A stretch of 64,000 bases of DNA from Photobacterium atrarenae (GTDB lineage: Bacteria > Pseudomonadota > Gammaproteobacteria > Enterobacterales > Vibrionaceae). This document shows, piece after piece, positions 38,542 through 47,590 of the stretch (position 1 is its first letter; each line of letters starts with the position of its first letter). A model generated the notes under the pieces. It searched no databases. It was not told the DNA's origin and saw only the letters and a program-made list of their open reading frames with translations. The stretch covers positions 1,054,902 through 1,118,901 of the forward strand of contig NZ_CP101508.1 in the NCBI RefSeq assembly GCF_024380015.1, in the 5' to 3' direction. A program made the translations under genes and the position numbers.

Positions 38542-39255
38542 ATGGAAACCAGCACCTTAGTTTATTGTGCCCTGGCATTGGCTGCGGGGTGTTTTGTCCA
38601 AAGTACGGTTGGCTTTGGCATGGCGATTGTGGCTGCGCCGATCGTGTACATGTTTGAGCCGCGCTTTGTTCCGGGTACGATCACGCTGGTCGGATTGGTC
38701 CTGGCGCTGATTAATATGTGGCAGTATCGCCGGATGCTGTCGTTCAGGGGGCTCTCCGCCGCTTTTATTGGCCGGGTACCGGGCACGATTGCTGCCGGGT
38801 TCCTGCTGTTGTATATCAGCGCCGAATCGCTGGCGCTGGTGCTGGGGGCCGGGGTACTGCTGGCAGTGGTGATCAGCCTGATGAAGGTGCGGATTAAACC
38901 GACCGGTAAGGCGCTGTTCTGGGCCGGGTTTGCTTCCGGCCTGATGGGAACCAGTACCAGTATCGGTGGCCCGCCGATGGCCCTGGTGTTGCAGCATGCC
39001 GAAGCCGGGAAGTTGCGGGCCAATCTGGCCGGTTATTTCGCTTTCAGCTGTGTGCTCTCGCTGATAGCATTGTCAGCGACCAATCACTTCAGCTGGTGGC
39101 ATTTCAAGTACGGCATGATGATCCTGCCGGCGCCTATTCTGGCTACCTGGCTGGCATACCGGGTCCAGCACCTGATCCGGGCGGAATGGCTGCGCTATGC
39201 ATTATTGGTGCTCTGCTCTGTCTCCGGAGTGATCGCGATCTGGCAGGGGGTCTAA
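38542..39255 (+). CDS. TauE/SafE-family membrane permease
   Basis: A 237-residue inner-membrane protein with about seven or eight hydrophobic helices. The two family repeats show as QSTVGFGMAIVAAPIV near the N terminus and GLMGTSTSIGGPPMALVLQ in the middle. The family exports sulfite, sulfonates or other small organic anions. The substrate here is unknown. It is close to cysB but behind its terminator, so a sulfur link is only a guess. It starts two bases after the methyltransferase stop. Confidence 0.88.
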   Translation: METSTLVYCALALAAGCFVQSTVGFGMAIVAAPIVYMFEPRFVPGTITLVGLVLALINMWQYRRMLSFRGLSAAFIGRVPGTIAAGFLLLYISAESLALVLGAGVLLAVVISLMKVRIKPTGKALFWAGFASGLMGTSTSIGGPPMALVLQHAEAGKLRANLAGYFAFSCVLSLIALSATNHFSWWHFKYGMMILPAPILATWLAYRVQHLIRAEWLRYALLVLCSVSGVIAIWQGV

Positions 39256-39299
39256 CCTCCGGTATCTGCTGAAAGGACAGATAGCCTGCTCACGGGTGG

Positions 39300-41291
39300 T
39301 TATACAGGTGCCGCCTGCGAGGTGTCGGCCGGTTTGACCGGGATCGGGTTGAGCAGGCTGAAATTGTTGGCTTCGATTTCGACCGGCGGTAGTGGTTTGC
39401 CGAGGTAATAACCCTGGCAGTAATCAAAATTACACTGCTGCAGGTATTGCAGCTGCTTAATGGTCTCAACCCCTTCCGCAACCACTTTCAGCGCCAATTT
39501 CTCACAAATGGCCCGGGTCGCTTCAATGATGGCCTGGCTGCTCTTGTGTTCCCCCTGGACGAAACTCTGGTCCAGCTTCACGGTACTGATCGGGAGATCC
39601 TGGAGCTGCGACAGGGAGGAATAACCGGTGCCGAAGTCATCAAGATATAATTCCAGCCCCAATCCGGCCAGGGCATCCAGGCATTGCTTCGCCTCGTCAT
39701 ATTCCTGCAGCATGGTGGACTCGGTAAGCTCCAGCGCCAGCTGTGATGGCTGAATATCATATTGCTCCAGCAGGGCCTGGATTGCGGGTGCCAGGCTGGT
39801 CTGGAGTTGCGCCCGCGAGAGGTTGACGCTGACGGTAAACCGATGTTGGTATTTTTGGTGCCAGGCGGCCAGTTGCTGGCAGGCTGTTTTCAAAATCCAG
39901 TGGCCCAGCGGAACAATCTGGCCGGTTTCTTCGGCCAGGGGAATAAATTCGCCCGGAGAAACCTGTCCTAGCTCGTCATCGTACCAGCGGATCAAGGCCT
40001 CAAACCCTTTGAGCTGGTGGCTCGCCAAATCGACAATTGGCTGATAATAGAGTTGAAAATTTTGGCTTTCCAGCGCCAGGGTCAGGTGGTGGCGCAGGGT
40101 CATTTTTCGATACAGGGCATCAGCCATGTCCGGTGAAAAGTGATGGTTGCGGTTGCGACCCCGTAGCTTGGCGCGGTGCATCGCCATATCGGCCTGGATG
40201 ATCAGGGTCTCAATTTCGCGGGCATCTTCGGGGAAGCTGGCAATGCCAATGCTGCATCCAACTGAGAGATCGCCTACTTCCTGGATATGAAATGGCTTGT
40301 TCAGGGCGGTGATGATGGTTTTGGCAAAGCGGGACGGGGTGTCCAGGTTACGGTGCTCAGCCTGAATGATAAATTCGTCGCCGCCAAAGCGAGCCAGCAG
40401 TCCTTTGTTTTTGACGATATCCAACACCCGAATTGCGACCGCACGCAGGAGCTTGTCACCGACGGCGTGGCCATAGGTGTCGTTAACCAGCTTGAAACCG
40501 TCCAGGTCAAGGAAAAATAAGCTATAAGGTTGGCGACTGTGCTGGTTTTCGGCAATGGCCCGGGTCAGGCCACGGCGGTTGAGCAGGCCGGTCATAAAGT
40601 CATGCTCGGCATTGTAGCGGGCTTTGCTGAGTTGCTCTTTTTCCTGGTGAATGTTCACCAGGCTCAGCAGTAGTTGTTGTTTGTCCTGCAGCCATTGGCC
40701 GTGAATTTCAAACCAGCAATGGCTGCGGCCGGTCCAGCACAACTTCTTCAAAGCCAGTGAGCCGTGGTCACGGGCTTGCGACAGCCAGTTGTCGGCCAGC
40801 GCGGCATCGCCAAGAAAGTTGGCCAGATCGGGTAACTGGTTGCCGAATGCTTGTTCGAAAGCGGTATTGGCACTCAGTAGCTCGCCGCTGGCGGCAAACA
40901 GCAGCGCCAGGTTGGTACAGCCGGCAAACGCCAGCTCGCGGCGTAAACTGGATTCCTCTGCAATAACTTCCACCAGCATCGCCATTCTGCCGTCCGGGAG
41001 TGGTATCCCGGAGAAATGGCACAGGGCTTTTTTTTGCAGACCTTTGGGGTTGAATGACCACCAGGTTTTGATCGCTTCCCCGGCGGCGAAGCGCTGTCGG
41101 TAGACGTCCAGCAAGGCGTGGACAGCCTGGGTCATATCCAGGCTCAGATCCCGGGCCGTGAGCTCGGTGAGGGTGTTCGCTTCCCATAGGGCTAGAGAGG
41201 CCGGATTTGCCCACAGGATTTTCTTATGTTGAAGATCAAACACCCAGACCGGTGACTGGAGGTGTGCAAACAGCGAAAAAGTACGGTTCAT
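39300..41291 (-). CDS. GGDEF-EAL protein with N-terminal PAS-like region
   Basis: A 663-residue c-di-GMP enzyme with no membrane helix. The first 220 residues look like PAS-type sensor repeats (WVFDLQHKKILWANPAS, LALLFAASGELLSANTAFEQ). GGDEF domain: DLDGFKLVNDTYGH (262-275) and intact GGDEF at 303-307, without the RxxD inhibitory site. EAL domain: FEALIRW (430-436), VNLSRAQL, ELTEST (521-526) and DDFGTGYSSL (551-560). Both active sites look complete, so it may make and break c-di-GMP, depending on the sensed signal. It stands alone. Confidence 0.92.
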   Translation of the reverse strand: MNRTFSLFAHLQSPVWVFDLQHKKILWANPASLALWEANTLTELTARDLSLDMTQAVHALLDVYRQRFAAGEAIKTWWSFNPKGLQKKALCHFSGIPLPDGRMAMLVEVIAEESSLRRELAFAGCTNLALLFAASGELLSANTAFEQAFGNQLPDLANFLGDAALADNWLSQARDHGSLALKKLCWTGRSHCWFEIHGQWLQDKQQLLLSLVNIHQEKEQLSKARYNAEHDFMTGLLNRRGLTRAIAENQHSRQPYSLFFLDLDGFKLVNDTYGHAVGDKLLRAVAIRVLDIVKNKGLLARFGGDEFIIQAEHRNLDTPSRFAKTIITALNKPFHIQEVGDLSVGCSIGIASFPEDAREIETLIIQADMAMHRAKLRGRNRNHHFSPDMADALYRKMTLRHHLTLALESQNFQLYYQPIVDLASHQLKGFEALIRWYDDELGQVSPGEFIPLAEETGQIVPLGHWILKTACQQLAAWHQKYQHRFTVSVNLSRAQLQTSLAPAIQALLEQYDIQPSQLALELTESTMLQEYDEAKQCLDALAGLGLELYLDDFGTGYSSLSQLQDLPISTVKLDQSFVQGEHKSSQAIIEATRAICEKLALKVVAEGVETIKQLQYLQQCNFDYCQGYYLGKPLPPVEIEANNFSLLNPIPVKPADTSQAAPV

Positions 41292-41454
41292 ACCAAGGCA
41301 GGGTATTAATGATAGTTATAGTATCAATAGGTTATATGAAAATGCTCACGCTCAGTACGCAGAGAAGATAAAAGCGTGATATGCATCCATGAACATGGTG
41401 CTATATAAACTAAATGATTGAAATTGAGTATGAAAAAAGATAGTCCGGTTCAGG

Positions 41455-42327
41455 TTAATAATCGAGCGACAAGCTGAGGCCGATAAACGGGCCCGTGTTG
41501 GGATGAAGCTGTCGGGGCTGGCCAGGTGCGAAGACGGATTCGGGGGACCATAGGGTGGTTGAGAGTCGGACATGGACTCCATGGTCCCACCAGCGATTAA
41601 CCCAATGGTGAATATGTCCGACCGGGTTGAGCAGGAATAAGCTCACATCGCCCAGAAACCTGGAGTGCATCACCTGTCCGTCATTGGCCAGGATTTCGGC
41701 TTCTGTCAACAACATCCACTCGCCTACCGCAGCGCCGAAGATAGGGGTGACAATGAGATCCTGAATTGAGGGCTGCTCAGCCAGTGCTTCAATCCCGTAC
41801 TCCCAGTAAAAGGTGGAGAGAGCCGCGGAGTACAGAAAAGAATCCCACTCATCATAGCCGGCATGTCGGGCCGTGGTGTAATAGACGCCGCCAAAGTAAG
41901 GATGCATGACATAGTTGAGGATATGGTCATCTTGATCCCAGGTCGGCCCGGCCGACACGTTATCCCACCACTGTCGTCCTAAATGATTCAGGCTTAGATC
42001 GGCACCTTCCCAGTGGGTCACACTGTCCGGCAGCAAGGTCATCAGCCCGGCGGTCGCTACACTCAGCCCCAGAATGGTATAGGACTGGGCTTTGAGATAA
42101 GGCCAGTTTTTCTGATCTGGGACCAGGTCGTCGGGGGACGGCTTCGGGTCGGCCGCTGGGCCGCGCTCGAGGGATACATTGTGGTATTGGTCCGGGATAA
42201 TTTGATACAGAAAAAGATCGTGAGCGTGGAATGTCGGGGCTGGCGCTCTTCCGGTGGCAAAAGCGGAAAAGCTGAGCAAAGCGCTCAGCAATATAAGAAC
42301 TTGAAAAAAGCTGCTGTCGCGTCGCAA
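41455..42327 (-). CDS. DUF3943 family exported protein
   Basis: A 290-residue protein with an N-terminal signal peptide (hydrophobic VLILLSALLSFSAFA, cleavage likely after AFA). The central YVMHPYFGGVYYTTARHAGYDE and PIFGAAVGEW pieces match the DUF3943 domain as I know it. The function is unknown; the family is usually listed as an envelope protein. The start is probably TTG at 42325-42327, with GGAG six bases before it. MITE copy 3 ends only 28 bases upstream of this start. Confidence 0.75.
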   Translation of the reverse strand: MRRDSSFFQVLILLSALLSFSAFATGRAPAPTFHAHDLFLYQIIPDQYHNVSLERGPAADPKPSPDDLVPDQKNWPYLKAQSYTILGLSVATAGLMTLLPDSVTHWEGADLSLNHLGRQWWDNVSAGPTWDQDDHILNYVMHPYFGGVYYTTARHAGYDEWDSFLYSAALSTFYWEYGIEALAEQPSIQDLIVTPIFGAAVGEWMLLTEAEILANDGQVMHSRFLGDVSLFLLNPVGHIHHWVNRWWDHGVHVRLSTTLWSPESVFAPGQPRQLHPNTGPFIGLSLSLDY

Positions 42328-42355
42328 TCAGGGCTCCGCCAGTTAAAGGATTTAA

Positions 42356-42515
42356 TACCAATCGTAGTCAAGAACGGGTCATCCTCGCTTGTTAAAACGC
42401 CTGGGAACTGCGTTAGAGTTTTCGATTGTAGAATCACGACGTCTCAAAACAACCGACCTTGTTCTCAAGTGTTTTCTCTAGGATATTTCTGATCACTGAC
42501 TGACTGCGATTGGCA
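42356..42515 (-). mobile_element. MITE-like element, copy 3 (inverted)
   Basis: Reverse orientation relative to copies 1 and 2, with ends TACCAAT and ATTGGCA. It is flanked by the direct triplet TAA (42353-42355 and 42516-42518). It shares the core TCTAACGCAGTT and TTGAGAACAAGG with the other copies but is clearly more diverged. It lies directly upstream of the DUF3943 gene. Confidence 0.7.
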
Positions 42516-42552
42516 TAAGTATCGATGAAGCCAGGGGAAATTCCCTGCAAAG

Positions 42553-42579
42553 AAAAAGGCTTGCCGGGCAAGCCTTTTA
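42553..42579 (-). terminator. Terminator of tyrP
   Basis: On the minus strand the stem AAAAGGCTTG/CAAGCCTTTT is followed by further T residues; it lies about 30 bases past the tyrP stop. Confidence 0.9.
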
Positions 42580-42608
42580 CAACGGTGGAGAAAAGTACGG
42601 CTGGCCTG

Positions 42609-43817
42609 CTATCCCACGGCCGGGATCATTCCGGCCATTTGTAAAAATTGCGCTGAGATGATCAGGATCCCGGCTCCTGTGGCGGCGGTCAGGGCAACAG
42701 AGCCGCCGCGAACCTGGTAGCTGTCATCTTCTGCCGGGCGCTGGCGGCGCTGGGCTTTGACCATCGCAACCGGCAGGAAGATGGCCAGGATCACCAGGGC
42801 GATAGCGGCAAAGCCAAGGGCCATAATAAAACCTTGTGGGTAGAACAGGGCAAAGCACAGCGGCGGCACGAAGGTGATCAGTGCGGTTTGCAAGCGGGCA
42901 GTGCCTTTGGTACCGCGATTGAGGCTGTCGGACATAAAATCGAACAGCCCCAGACTGACCCCCAGGAATGAAGTCGCCAGTGCCAGATCGGCAAATACGG
43001 AGACGGACTGGCTCACCGCGGGGCTGTGCAGCAGCTCACTGAGGGACGCGATAAAGGTGCCGAGTGTCGTACTGGCCATGAGTGCTGGTTGGCTGAGCAC
43101 CCCCTGGCTGGTGATCTGCCACAGCACGTAGACGATCAGCGGTGTCGCTGAGCCCAGGATCATGATCTTGCGCAGGGCTTTCATATCCAGGCCGACGTAG
43201 CGAACAATCGACGGAATGCTGCCGTGAAAGCCGAATGAGGTAAAAATCACCGGCAGGGCTGAGAGCAGTAGCCCCTTCTGAACCGGCATTTCTACCAGGT
43301 TAATACCCTGTACGTGCGGTGCCAGCAGCACCAGCATGGTGGCGAGTGCGACCAGTTTGAGGGTAAAGAGCGCGCGGTTGACGAGATCAACTGAATGCGT
43401 GCCGATAGATACGACGGCGCCGATCATCACGGTGAATATCACGGTGCTGGCCTGGGCGCTGACGTTCAATCCCATCCAATTGTTCAGCTTGTCATTCAGC
43501 TGTGCCCCGCCGCCGGCGATGTAGGCTGCGCACAGAGAGTAGAACAGGAACATCATCGCAAAGCCGGCTATGAGCTGGCCTTTGCGTCCGAGAAGTTGCC
43601 GGGCCAGGGTGTGCAGGGTGGCATTTTGATCCGCATGTTGATGGACTTCTAACATTAACAGGGCGGTGTAAATCATCAGGCCCCAAAGACCAAGCATGGT
43701 CAGGGTTGCGGTGGCAAAGCCGAGCCCGGCTGATGCCAAGGGAAGTGCTAGCATGCCGGCACCGATGGTGGTCCCGGCGATGATCAGGGTACTGCCGAAG
43801 GTTTTGTTCATAGACAT
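42609..43817 (-). CDS. tyrP: Aromatic amino acid (tyrosine) permease
   Basis: A 402-residue inner-membrane proton symporter of the HAAAP family, with about eleven helices. GSTLIIAGTTIGAGMLALPLA near the N terminus and FTSFGFHGSIPSIVRYVG in the middle are hallmarks. Length equals Escherichia coli TyrP (403). Tyrosine is the most likely substrate; tryptophan (Mtr-like) is possible. The frame is open to 44024, but the ATG of MSMNKTFG has GGAG ten bases before it and fits the family. Possible TyrR sites lie upstream. Confidence 0.9.
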   Translation of the reverse strand: MSMNKTFGSTLIIAGTTIGAGMLALPLASAGLGFATATLTMLGLWGLMIYTALLMLEVHQHADQNATLHTLARQLLGRKGQLIAGFAMMFLFYSLCAAYIAGGGAQLNDKLNNWMGLNVSAQASTVIFTVMIGAVVSIGTHSVDLVNRALFTLKLVALATMLVLLAPHVQGINLVEMPVQKGLLLSALPVIFTSFGFHGSIPSIVRYVGLDMKALRKIMILGSATPLIVYVLWQITSQGVLSQPALMASTTLGTFIASLSELLHSPAVSQSVSVFADLALATSFLGVSLGLFDFMSDSLNRGTKGTARLQTALITFVPPLCFALFYPQGFIMALGFAAIALVILAIFLPVAMVKAQRRQRPAEDDSYQVRGGSVALTAATGAGILIISAQFLQMAGMIPAVG

Positions 43818-43992
43818 TGGGTCGAAGCTCCCGATTACTTTCTTTTGTTTTATGAGGGAGATAGCGCGCAAACTGCCTGTGGTTGTGCTCTCCCGATTTT
43901 TGGGTTGAGGACTGAGTTTAGTTGGGTCTCCAACTTTTGCCTCAAGGGGTGGGGCGGCCACAATCGCACGAATAAGATGAAGAGGGTATAAG

Positions 43993-44010
43993 TGGTTACT
44001 TATCTTTACA
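43993..44010 (-). promoter_or_regulatory. Possible TyrR box upstream of tyrP
   Basis: TGGTTACTTATCTTTACA has one perfect TTTACA half and a poor second half compared with TGTAAA-N6-TTTACA. It lies about 180 bases before the tyrP start, a reasonable place for a TyrR site. Confidence 0.3.
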
Positions 44011-44157
44011 CCCGATCGAGCCATTGTGGCTATCGATAGAAGGTGTTTTGATGGTGCTTATTCATGTGATTTCCGTATAAACCTAGTAATAAAACCTGGA
44101 TAAAACAGCGCAGAGCATAGTATCTATGGTTTGCTACCATAATGGTGGACGGCCAAA

Positions 44158-44178
44158 CTGTCAACTGTAGATTGACAG
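44158..44178. repeat. 7-bp inverted repeat between tyrP and the CinA-like gene
   Basis: CTGTCAA and TTGACAG flank a 7-base spacer. It lies next to the TyrR-like site at 44181-44198 and may be an operator or the base of a hairpin. Confidence 0.4.
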
Positions 44179-44180
44179 TG

Positions 44181-44198
44181 TGTAACGATATATTTACG
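44181..44198. promoter_or_regulatory. Possible TyrR box in the tyrP / CinA-like intergenic region
   Basis: TGTAACGATATATTTACG matches TGTAAA-N6-TTTACA at 10 of 12 fixed positions. It is far from tyrP (about 360 bases) and about 205 bases before the CinA-like start, so its target is unclear. The remaining gene-free sequence from 43818 to 44402 shows nothing else that I recognise. Confidence 0.4.
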
Positions 44199-44402
44199 AT
44201 CTGGTGTGCTGTTGGGGCATTCAATTTTCGCGCCTCAAGTTTCGGCTACTTTGTTCAGCACATGTTTTGCTCAACCCACTTCATATTTGTGTCATTTTCA
44301 GAGGGAACTGGTATAAGGTGTATAGAACCAAACCCTTCCCGGGAACATGTCCTCGAAGGGATTTGGGTGACCGATCCAATCACAATAAACGAGGAAAATA
44401 GT

Positions 44403-45632
44403 GTGCGGGTAGCAATGATTAGTACAGGTGAAGAAGTGCTGCATGGCGATATTGTCGATACCAATGCGGCATGGTTGTCGCGGCTGTTTTTTCAGCATGG
44501 GTTCCCTTTATCCCGCAGAACAACGGTGGGAGATCAGCTCTCTGATCTCGCATCCGAGATCGAGCACTGTAGCCTGACGGCCGATATTGTGGTGGTTAAT
44601 GGCGGGTTGGGGCCGACAACCGATGACTTAACCGCTCAGGCCGCCGCAATTGCGGCAGACAGTGGACTCGAGCAGTCGGATCACTGGGTCGCACAGATGC
44701 AGGCTAAATATCAGGCGATGGGCCGGGAAATGCCGGCGGCCAACCTCAAGCAGGCGATGCTGCCTGAAGGTGCGGTGTTGCTGGATAACCCCGTTGGAAC
44801 GGCTTGTGGTTTTGCCATGAAGCTCAATCGTGCCTGGTTGTATTTTACCCCTGGGGTGCCCAGTGAGTTTAAGCAAATGGTCACCGATGAGATTTTGCCA
44901 CGGTTGAAACAGCAGTTTAGTGAGGTGGCGGCACTGGACTGCCATCGCTTTTATACGTTTGGCTTGTCTGAATCCGGCATTGGTCAAACCCTGGCAGCCA
45001 TCAAGTTACCTGAGGGGTATCAACTCGGCTACCGCTCCTCGTTGCCTTTTATTGAGGTGAAGCTGTTCACCCCGCGTCACGCTCGCCAGGCGCGGGAGGT
45101 TCAGCAGCAACTGGTGGCTTGCCTGGGTGAGCATGTGGTGAGTGTGGATCGGGAAATGGTTGCTCATGTGGGCCAGCAGCTGCAATCTGCGGGCCTGGAT
45201 GTCATGGTGGTTGAGCATTGTTCCGGCGGCTGGCTGACGAACTGGTTGTCCGGTGATCCGCTGTGTCGTCAGGCGCTGCGGAGCGGGCAAACACGGATGG
45301 TAGATACCGGCGAGCAAGACCGGACACTGGCAGCGATGCTGGCGTATGCGACGGAAGAGCGGGCGCAGTCTGGCGCATCGATAACGCTGATTTCGGGCGC
45401 GTGGGGTGAGTCGGGTTTTCAGGTCGGCCTGGTGACGCCGACTGGTTGTTGGGGCCAGGTGGTCTTGACTCGGCGTGAATACAGCAATCAGGCTCAGCGG
45501 AACATCGTCGCAACAGTCATCCTGGATATGCTGCGGCGTTACCTGGCGGGTCAAGCTGTCATTGGTCAGTATGAATTTCTGAGTTGTGCTGAGCAGCTTC
45601 ATCTTCCGGCTGAAGCTCTGTGTGGGGATTAA
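44403..45632 (+). CDS. CinA-family protein related to NMN deamidase (YfaY-like)
   Basis: A 409-residue protein. The N-terminal MoaB/MogA-like domain has ISTGEEVLHGDIVDTNAAWL, VVNGGLGPTTDDLTAQ, NPVGTACGF and YFTPGVPSEFKQM. The C-terminal CinA domain (from about residue 250) is degenerate. Escherichia coli YfaY has the same layout and little or no deamidase activity; activity here cannot be judged. The frame is open to 44142, but GTG at 44403 has GAGGA eight bases upstream and matches the family start. Confidence 0.88.
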   Translation: MRVAMISTGEEVLHGDIVDTNAAWLSRLFFQHGFPLSRRTTVGDQLSDLASEIEHCSLTADIVVVNGGLGPTTDDLTAQAAAIAADSGLEQSDHWVAQMQAKYQAMGREMPAANLKQAMLPEGAVLLDNPVGTACGFAMKLNRAWLYFTPGVPSEFKQMVTDEILPRLKQQFSEVAALDCHRFYTFGLSESGIGQTLAAIKLPEGYQLGYRSSLPFIEVKLFTPRHARQAREVQQQLVACLGEHVVSVDREMVAHVGQQLQSAGLDVMVVEHCSGGWLTNWLSGDPLCRQALRSGQTRMVDTGEQDRTLAAMLAYATEERAQSGASITLISGAWGESGFQVGLVTPTGCWGQVVLTRREYSNQAQRNIVATVILDMLRRYLAGQAVIGQYEFLSCAEQLHLPAEALCGD

Positions 45633-45659
45633 GGTTTGCCTGCCAGGCAATCCGTCATG

Positions 45660-45685
45660 AAGGCCGCCTGCGGGCGGTTTTTTTG
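45660..45685 (+). terminator. Terminator of the CinA-like gene
   Basis: A short CCGCC/GGCGG stem followed by seven T residues, about 30 bases after the stop codon. Confidence 0.8.
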
Positions 45686-45929
45686 TGGCTGAAGTTCATA
45701 AAACCGGGTCTGAACTCACAGAGACTATTGTGAAACTCATAGCGTACTGAACAATTTTATGTGAATCATTTCGTGCTAACGGAAAAAATCCTTTGATTTT
45801 GTAGTGTTATTTTTGCGGGTTTCTTTTTATTTATCATCATTCTGGGTAACATCATTACGTGGTGAAAAACATGATACGGCTTCCAAGTTTTTTCAGTGTT
45901 GCTGCAAAATTTCAATAATTGTTTAAGTG
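45686..45929. other. AT-rich gene-free region before the CSS-EAL gene
   Basis: Strongly AT-rich with no credible gene. It must hold the promoter of the phosphodiesterase gene, but I could not single out one box pair. Confidence 0.4.
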
Positions 45930-47555
45930 ATGATGAAATATCGATTTCGGATGGGGTCAAAACCGCAGGAGCGTGGAAAACAGGCTGGTTTCAATCGGGT
46001 TTTGCTGCGTGATATCGCCGTGATTTACCTGTTGACCTTTGTGGTCGGCGTGCCTTTTTACTTCTGGAAGCTACACTCGGATTTATCCGGATTGGGGCAG
46101 TCCGCGCTTTCGCGGATTGATCTGTTCGTCGAGCAAACCACCCATAGCTTGGCCCCGCTGGTGAGCCTGCCCAAAACTTGTACTTCATCTGAGATTGATC
46201 AGCTCCGTCAGACGGTCTTTCATTCATACCGGGTTAAAGAGATTGGTCTGATTAACCCGGCGGGACGGGTGTTCTGTACCAGCAACCTCGGTAACACTTC
46301 AATTCCTATCTATAACCAGACACTCAGTCGCTGGCGAAATGCGCCCGACGGTCGGACGCTGGCTTTGGTGCGGGCCAAAACCGGCAAAACCCACTCGCTA
46401 TTTGTTTATTTGCAGGGCCCTCACGACATGGGCGCGAATGCGCTGATCCCGCCGGATGTTCTGAATGAGCTGGTTGGCAAAGGGTTTCCGTTCCCGGACC
46501 TGCCGTTTGCGGTCAAAGTGGCCGGCAATGCACTTGCTGGCTCGGTGAATGCGCCGCTTGAAGTCGGCGCGATGCATGAGACAGATCGGTTTAGCTTTTA
46601 CTCAGCGCAAAACCCGGTGGAGTTGCAGTTTCAGGTGACCCCGGCCTTTCAGCGTTCCTATATGCTCGAGCATAGCTGGATCCCCTTGCTTCTGGGAACC
46701 CTGTTTAGCGCGGTTTACACTTATGCCAGCCGGCGACGGGTAGCCCGGCAATCTTTGCCGGCGACGTTTGAGTGGGCGCTGAAAAATAATGAGCTGGAGG
46801 TGTTTTTCCAGCCGATTATGGACACTGATCTCGGTGGGCCACTTGGGTTTGAACTCCTGTTGCGCTGGCACCATCCGGCTCATGGCATTATTTCGCCGAT
46901 GATCTTCATTCCGCTGGCTGAACAGTTGGGAAAAATCGGGGCGCTGACGGATTTTGTGATGGAGACTGCTATCGGCTTTATCCAAGAGAACCCGGAGTTA
47001 ATGAAATCACGTTACCTGGCGATCAACATCAGCCGCCAGTTGCTGCTTGATGAGCACTTTGCCGAGCGGGTATGCCGTCGCTGCGGGCGCAACCAGCACC
47101 TGATCCGCCACCTGTTGCTCGAAGTGACTGAAGATCTGGCGTTTAGTGATGCGGAGATGGATCAGGCCATTACCCAGCTTCATTTGCTGCAACAGCATGG
47201 GTTCCGGATTGCGGTCGATGATTTCGGCACCGGGTACTCCGGCCTGGATCTATTGCGTCGCTTCCCGTTTGATGTGGTCAAAATTGATAAAGTGTTTATC
47301 AAAGAGCTGCTGCCGGAAGGCAATGCGGTGGCTTTGCTTGATTCCATGATTGGCCTGGCGGATGGCCTGGGAATGGTGATCATTGCTGAGGGCGTTGAAA
47401 CTGCCCAGCAGGCCGACAGCCTCCTTCAGCGAGGTGTCAATCATCATCAGGGATTTTATTATGCCAAGCCGATGCCGCAGTCTGCGCTGGTCGCCTGGCT
47501 GGCCCGGAGCGGCGCATCTGAGCCGGCCGAAGGCGCGGTAACGGTCGAGGTATAA
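45930..47555 (+). CDS. CSS-motif EAL-domain c-di-GMP phosphodiesterase
   Basis: A 541-residue membrane protein. A first membrane helix (about 27-46) is followed by a periplasmic CSS-type sensor with two cysteines (about 84 in PKTCTSS and 116 in VFCTSN). A second helix (about 230-250) and a cytoplasmic EAL domain follow. In Escherichia coli relatives such as PdeC the periplasmic cysteines respond to Dsb-dependent redox state. The EAL signature reads GFELLLRW, so the central Ala is Leu while the metal-binding Glu is kept. EVTEDLAF, AVDDFGTGYSGL and EGVET are present. It is probably active. GTG and two ATG codons stand in a row at the start; choice uncertain. Confidence 0.88.
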   Translation: MMKYRFRMGSKPQERGKQAGFNRVLLRDIAVIYLLTFVVGVPFYFWKLHSDLSGLGQSALSRIDLFVEQTTHSLAPLVSLPKTCTSSEIDQLRQTVFHSYRVKEIGLINPAGRVFCTSNLGNTSIPIYNQTLSRWRNAPDGRTLALVRAKTGKTHSLFVYLQGPHDMGANALIPPDVLNELVGKGFPFPDLPFAVKVAGNALAGSVNAPLEVGAMHETDRFSFYSAQNPVELQFQVTPAFQRSYMLEHSWIPLLLGTLFSAVYTYASRRRVARQSLPATFEWALKNNELEVFFQPIMDTDLGGPLGFELLLRWHHPAHGIISPMIFIPLAEQLGKIGALTDFVMETAIGFIQENPELMKSRYLAINISRQLLLDEHFAERVCRRCGRNQHLIRHLLLEVTEDLAFSDAEMDQAITQLHLLQQHGFRIAVDDFGTGYSGLDLLRRFPFDVVKIDKVFIKELLPEGNAVALLDSMIGLADGLGMVIIAEGVETAQQADSLLQRGVNHHQGFYYAKPMPQSALVAWLARSGASEPAEGAVTVEV

Positions 47556-47590
47556 ACTGGTGTGGTAACAAAGCGCGAGGTCGGGACGCG

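Noticed and set aside
43818..44024. 69-codon N-terminal extension of tyrP
   Set aside because: Permeases of this family start at the first membrane helix; the extension is polar and has no ribosome site.
44142..44402. 87-codon N-terminal extension of the CinA-like gene
   Set aside because: It has no family counterpart and contains candidate regulatory sites; the GTG at 44403 has a proper ribosome site.
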